Below, piece after piece: positions 7,075 to 8,338 of a stretch of DNA of 8,338 bases; position 1 is the stretch's first letter; each line of letters opens with the position of its first letter. Source of the stretch: Anaerolineae bacterium (GTDB lineage Bacteria; Chloroflexota; Anaerolineae; B4-G1); contig JAUWNP010000200.1 of the NCBI GenBank assembly GCA_030612585.1, positions 1 through 8,338 on the forward strand. The letters run 5' to 3'. A program made the translations under genes and the position numbers. Below the pieces are notes generated by a model, which saw nothing but the letters and a program-made list of their open reading frames with translations, was not told where the DNA came from and ran no database searches.

Positions 7075-7825
7075 GATTTGTCAACTCCTGGGCGAGTGCA
7101 CGGTATTGTTGCGCGCCTCGGGTGCGCGGCGAATAAAGCGTGATCGGTTGACCAAACGCCGGGCTTTCCTTTAACTTGGTATCTATCTCGATAATGGTCC
7201 TGAAGAGCACTTTGCTGAGCCCTTTCCGCGTCTGCTCAAGTATGAGCCGGCAAATCTTGTTACGCCGGTCGTACATCGTCACCAACACACGGCAGATCAG
7301 CCGTGGGTTGGCTCTCTCCCGCACCAGTTTCGCCACCTCCACAATCTGGCGCAGTGAATGTGCAGCATAGTACTCACACTGGACGGGGATGATGAGCAAG
7401 TCTGCCGCTGTCAGGGCGTTGAGGGTCAGCGTGCCAAAGGAGGGTGGACAGTCAATCAGGACAATGTCGTAGAAACCATTGCCCATCGCATCCAGGCTGT
7501 TCTTTAAGAAGCCGTAGCGCTTCCGCCCATTGAGGACTTTGTCGAGGGTAACCAGTCTCTGATTGGCAGGAATGATGTCTAGGCCGAATACCGGGCTCTC
7601 GCGACTGACGCCCGCCAGCGAAGCGCCCCCCAGGAGGACGTCCTCCACCGTGTAGCGCAGATTCTCTGGCCTCAATCCCATTGAGAGGGTGAGGTGAGCC
7701 TGAGGGTCCAGATCAATGAGCAGGACGAGTTGTCCTATCTCGGCCAGACAGGCACCCAGAGACAGGCAGGTGGTGGTCTTAGCCACCCCACCTTTTTGAT
7801 TACTGATGGCAATAGTTGTGGTCAT
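7043..7825 (-). CDS. parA: ParA/Soj-family partition-type ATPase
   Basis: A 260-residue ParA/MinD-superfamily ATPase, full length for chromosomal Soj-type proteins. It has the deviant Walker A motif KGGVAKTT at 11-18, with signature Lys11 and P-loop Lys16. The usual second-last Gly of KGGVGKTT is Ala15, a tolerated variant. It also has the A' motif LLIDLDPQ (35-42), Walker B IVLIDCPPS (121-129), and the C-terminal SPAFGQPITLYSPRTRG followed by YRALAQEL. ParA proteins dimerise on ATP, bind DNA non-specifically and position chromosomes, plasmids or protein clusters. No parB lies downstream; instead the sensor-LCP gene overlaps its last 32 bases. That makes an orphan ParA that positions a membrane cargo a reasonable inference. 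The ATG at 7825 is the only possible start of normal type, because an in-frame TAG lies 18 bases upstream (7844-7846). No good Shine-Dalgarno precedes it. The symbol denotes the family, not proven partition function. Confidence 0.93.
   Translation of the reverse strand: MTTTIAISNQKGGVAKTTTCLSLGACLAEIGQLVLLIDLDPQAHLTLSMGLRPENLRYTVEDVLLGGASLAGVSRESPVFGLDIIPANQRLVTLDKVLNGRKRYGFLKNSLDAMGNGFYDIVLIDCPPSFGTLTLNALTAADLLIIPVQCEYYAAHSLRQIVEVAKLVRERANPRLICRVLVTMYDRRNKICRLILEQTRKGLSKVLFRTIIEIDTKLKESPAFGQPITLYSPRTRGAQQYRALAQELTNHGHQRSQKPT
7085..7089 (-). promoter_or_regulatory. Ribosome binding site of the sensor-LCP gene
   Basis: AGGAG on the minus strand, 10 bases before the ATG at 7074 and inside the parA coding sequence. 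Together with the 32-base overlap it indicates translational coupling, so ParA and the fusion protein are likely made from one message. Confidence 0.7.
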
Positions 7826-7867
7826 AGGCCGTCTGTGCGACGTCTACCCAATTCCTTCCGCCTCGCT

Positions 7868-7912
7868 ATTGTACCACTTTTCGGTTTACATTGCGTTAAC
7901 GAAATATTAAGG
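7868..7912 (-). promoter_or_regulatory. Candidate proximal parA promoter with 11-bp-period half-sites
   Basis: On the minus strand a TACAAT -10 box (7873-7868, 5 of 6 to consensus) has no -35 box at normal spacing. Instead, 11 bases upstream, three A/T-rich half-sites begin exactly 11 bp apart: TGTAAAC (7890-7884), CGTTAAC (7901-7895) and CCTTAAT (7912-7906). Direct repeats on one helix face ending about 10 bp from the -10 are the layout of promoters activated by PhoB/OmpR-type regulators. Predicted transcription start is near 7861, leaving a leader of about 36 bases before parA. The half-sites are degenerate. Confidence 0.4.
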
Positions 7913-7954
7913 TCTTGCCTGGAATCTGCCAGGGTGTTCCCCTATCGCGTTATC

Positions 7955-8010
7955 ATTATACTAACTCCTGGGTGGGATGGCGTTACAGGCGGGTTACAGG
8001 CTGGTTACAG
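7955..8010 (-). promoter_or_regulatory. Candidate distal parA promoter with triple CTGTAAC repeat
   Basis: A perfect TATAAT (minus strand, 7960-7955) lacks a -35 match at 16-18 bp. Upstream lie three identical 7-mers, CTGTAAC on the minus strand, at 8010-8004, 7999-7993 and 7988-7982, with exactly 11-bp period. The array ends 21 bp from the -10 box, one helical turn further than in the proximal promoter. The half-site and spacing resemble the E. coli PhoB element (CTGTCAT with 4-base spacers), but the regulator here is unknown. Confidence 0.45.
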
Positions 8011-8149
8011 AGGCCAACGCAATGAGAATAGCAATACCGCCCCAGGTTGAAGCGGGCGGGGCGAGGCATGTAACATACCCCACACCATCAAGTGGGATTC
8101 CGCAATAAGTCAACCTAGCGCCGCAACCCATACATATGGCGGTGAACCA

Positions 8150-8223
8150 CCCTAGCTGACTTCTTGTCACATAGGACAATATATCGGTTGGCTACCTACC
8201 CCCTGGCTGACTTGCTATCACAT
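8150..8223 (+). repeat. Imperfect 23-bp direct repeat, 51 bp apart
   Basis: Copies at 8150-8172 and 8201-8223 agree at 19 of 23 positions; both begin CCCT(A/G)GCTGACTT and end TCACAT. The second copy covers the -35 region of the promoter for the rightmost gene. The first is followed by GGACAAT and contains half of a TTGTC/GACAA dyad (8164-8179). A 51-bp offset is close to five helical turns, so this could be a pair of operator sites; a duplicated promoter is the alternative. Confidence 0.55.
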
Positions 8224-8239
8224 CAGGATGAGGTACAAT
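8212..8239 (+). promoter_or_regulatory. Candidate promoter for the rightmost gene
   Basis: TTGCTA at 8212-8217 (4 of 6 to the -35 consensus) and TACAAT at 8234-8239 (5 of 6 to the -10), separated by 16 bases. The predicted start of transcription near 8246 leaves a leader of about 25 bases before the GTG at 8271. The -35 lies inside the second copy of the direct repeat. Confidence 0.5.
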
Positions 8240-8258
8240 AGGAACAAACCCAAGCAGC

Positions 8259-8266
8259 AGGAGGAG
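8259..8266 (+). promoter_or_regulatory. Strong ribosome binding site
   Basis: AGGAGGAG with its first AGGAG 7 bases before the GTG at 8271. It is the strongest Shine-Dalgarno sequence in the window and is the main evidence for that start codon. Confidence 0.75.
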
Positions 8267-8270
8267 TAGA

Positions 8271-8338
8271 GTGAGCAAACAGCCGCGCCATCGTCCACGA
8301 CGGAGTTTCCCGAACGCGAAGCGGGTGATCGTGGAATG
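8271..8338 (+). CDS. Start of an unidentified gene, cut by window end
   Basis: A GTG start with strong Shine-Dalgarno and a promoter upstream; 22 codons are visible, reading (V/M)SKQPRHRPRRSFPNAKRVI and onward. The N-terminus is very basic (Arg, Lys, His) with no hydrophobic segment yet. That is too little to assign a family. It is transcribed away from parA. Confidence 0.6.
   Translation, partial: MSKQPRHRPRRSFPNAKRVIVE

Larger units (their letters stand above)
7826..8270. other. Divergent regulatory intergenic region
   Basis: 445 bases between the divergent parA cassette and the gene starting at 8271. I see no RNA gene or believable small protein. It holds two arrays of three half-sites with 11-bp period next to minus-strand -10 boxes, a 5-bp dyad CCTGG/CCAGG (7918-7933), a GC-rich dyad CCGCCC/GGGCGG (8037-8059) with no T tract, a dyad CCCAC/GTGGG (8079-8096), and an imperfect direct repeat with a plus-strand promoter at the right end. 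Its length and density of repeats suggest regulated transcription on both sides. Confidence 0.6.

Noticed and set aside
8037..8063. A GC-rich stem (CCGCCC/GGGCGG) as a terminator or structured RNA.
   Set aside because: The stem is 6 bp with an 11-base loop and no T tract, alternative pairings compete, and neither flanking gene reads into it from a 3' end.
7994..8179. A 61-residue minus-strand frame in the intergenic region ending in a hydrophobic stretch.
   Set aside because: It starts with TTG, has no Shine-Dalgarno, and overlaps the repeat arrays; composition is not protein-like apart from the short hydrophobic end.
7982..8223. Intergenic direct repeats considered as a CRISPR array or plasmid-type iteron origin beside parA.
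   Set aside because: The 7-mers are spaced 11 bp apart with no spacers of CRISPR size, and only three copies exist; there is no Rep gene, DnaA-box cluster or parB in view, so a transcription-factor site fits better.

Overview
The window looks like one end of a contig from a Chloroflexota bacterium, probably Anaerolineae-like. This rests on GC-rich codon use, a Pro/Thr-rich extracellular linker in a wall enzyme, PAS-GAF modules, short ATTCGC-type dispersed repeats, and the general flavour of the proteins. The lineage is inferred from protein style, not from a marker gene. The first 80 bases are poly-C then poly-G and look like an assembly or sequencing artefact.

Left half (81-4311, plus strand): three co-directional genes. 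The first is a 5'-truncated protein with purine/uridine phosphorylase-like motifs. The second is the molybdopterin-binding large subunit of a xanthine dehydrogenase-family hydroxylase, with no FAD or iron-sulfur subunit beside it. The third is a small conserved-looking protein of unknown function, whose start is coupled to the hydroxylase stop codon. A nucleoside phosphorylase followed by a purine hydroxylase would fit purine salvage or breakdown, but neither substrate can be read from the sequence.

Right half (4360-7825, minus strand, convergent with the first block): a two-gene cassette. The upstream gene is a ParA/Soj-type deviant Walker ATPase. Overlapping its 3' end by 32 bases is an unusual 904-residue protein. 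This has a cytoplasmic PAS domain and a GAF domain, one transmembrane helix, a Pro/Thr-rich extracellular linker, a LytR-CpsA-Psr (LCP) glycopolymer transferase domain and a LytR C-terminal domain. It reads as a sensor fused directly to a cell-wall polymer ligase, with a ParA ATPase that might position or regulate it. This is the most interesting content of the window.

Intergenic region (7826-8270): a divergent regulatory region. Facing the parA cassette are two candidate promoters, each with a good -10 box, no good -35 box, and three half-sites spaced at 11 bp just upstream. That layout is typical of sites for OmpR/PhoB-type response regulators. Facing right are an imperfect 23-bp direct repeat, a candidate promoter and a strong Shine-Dalgarno sequence before a gene that runs off the window at 8338.
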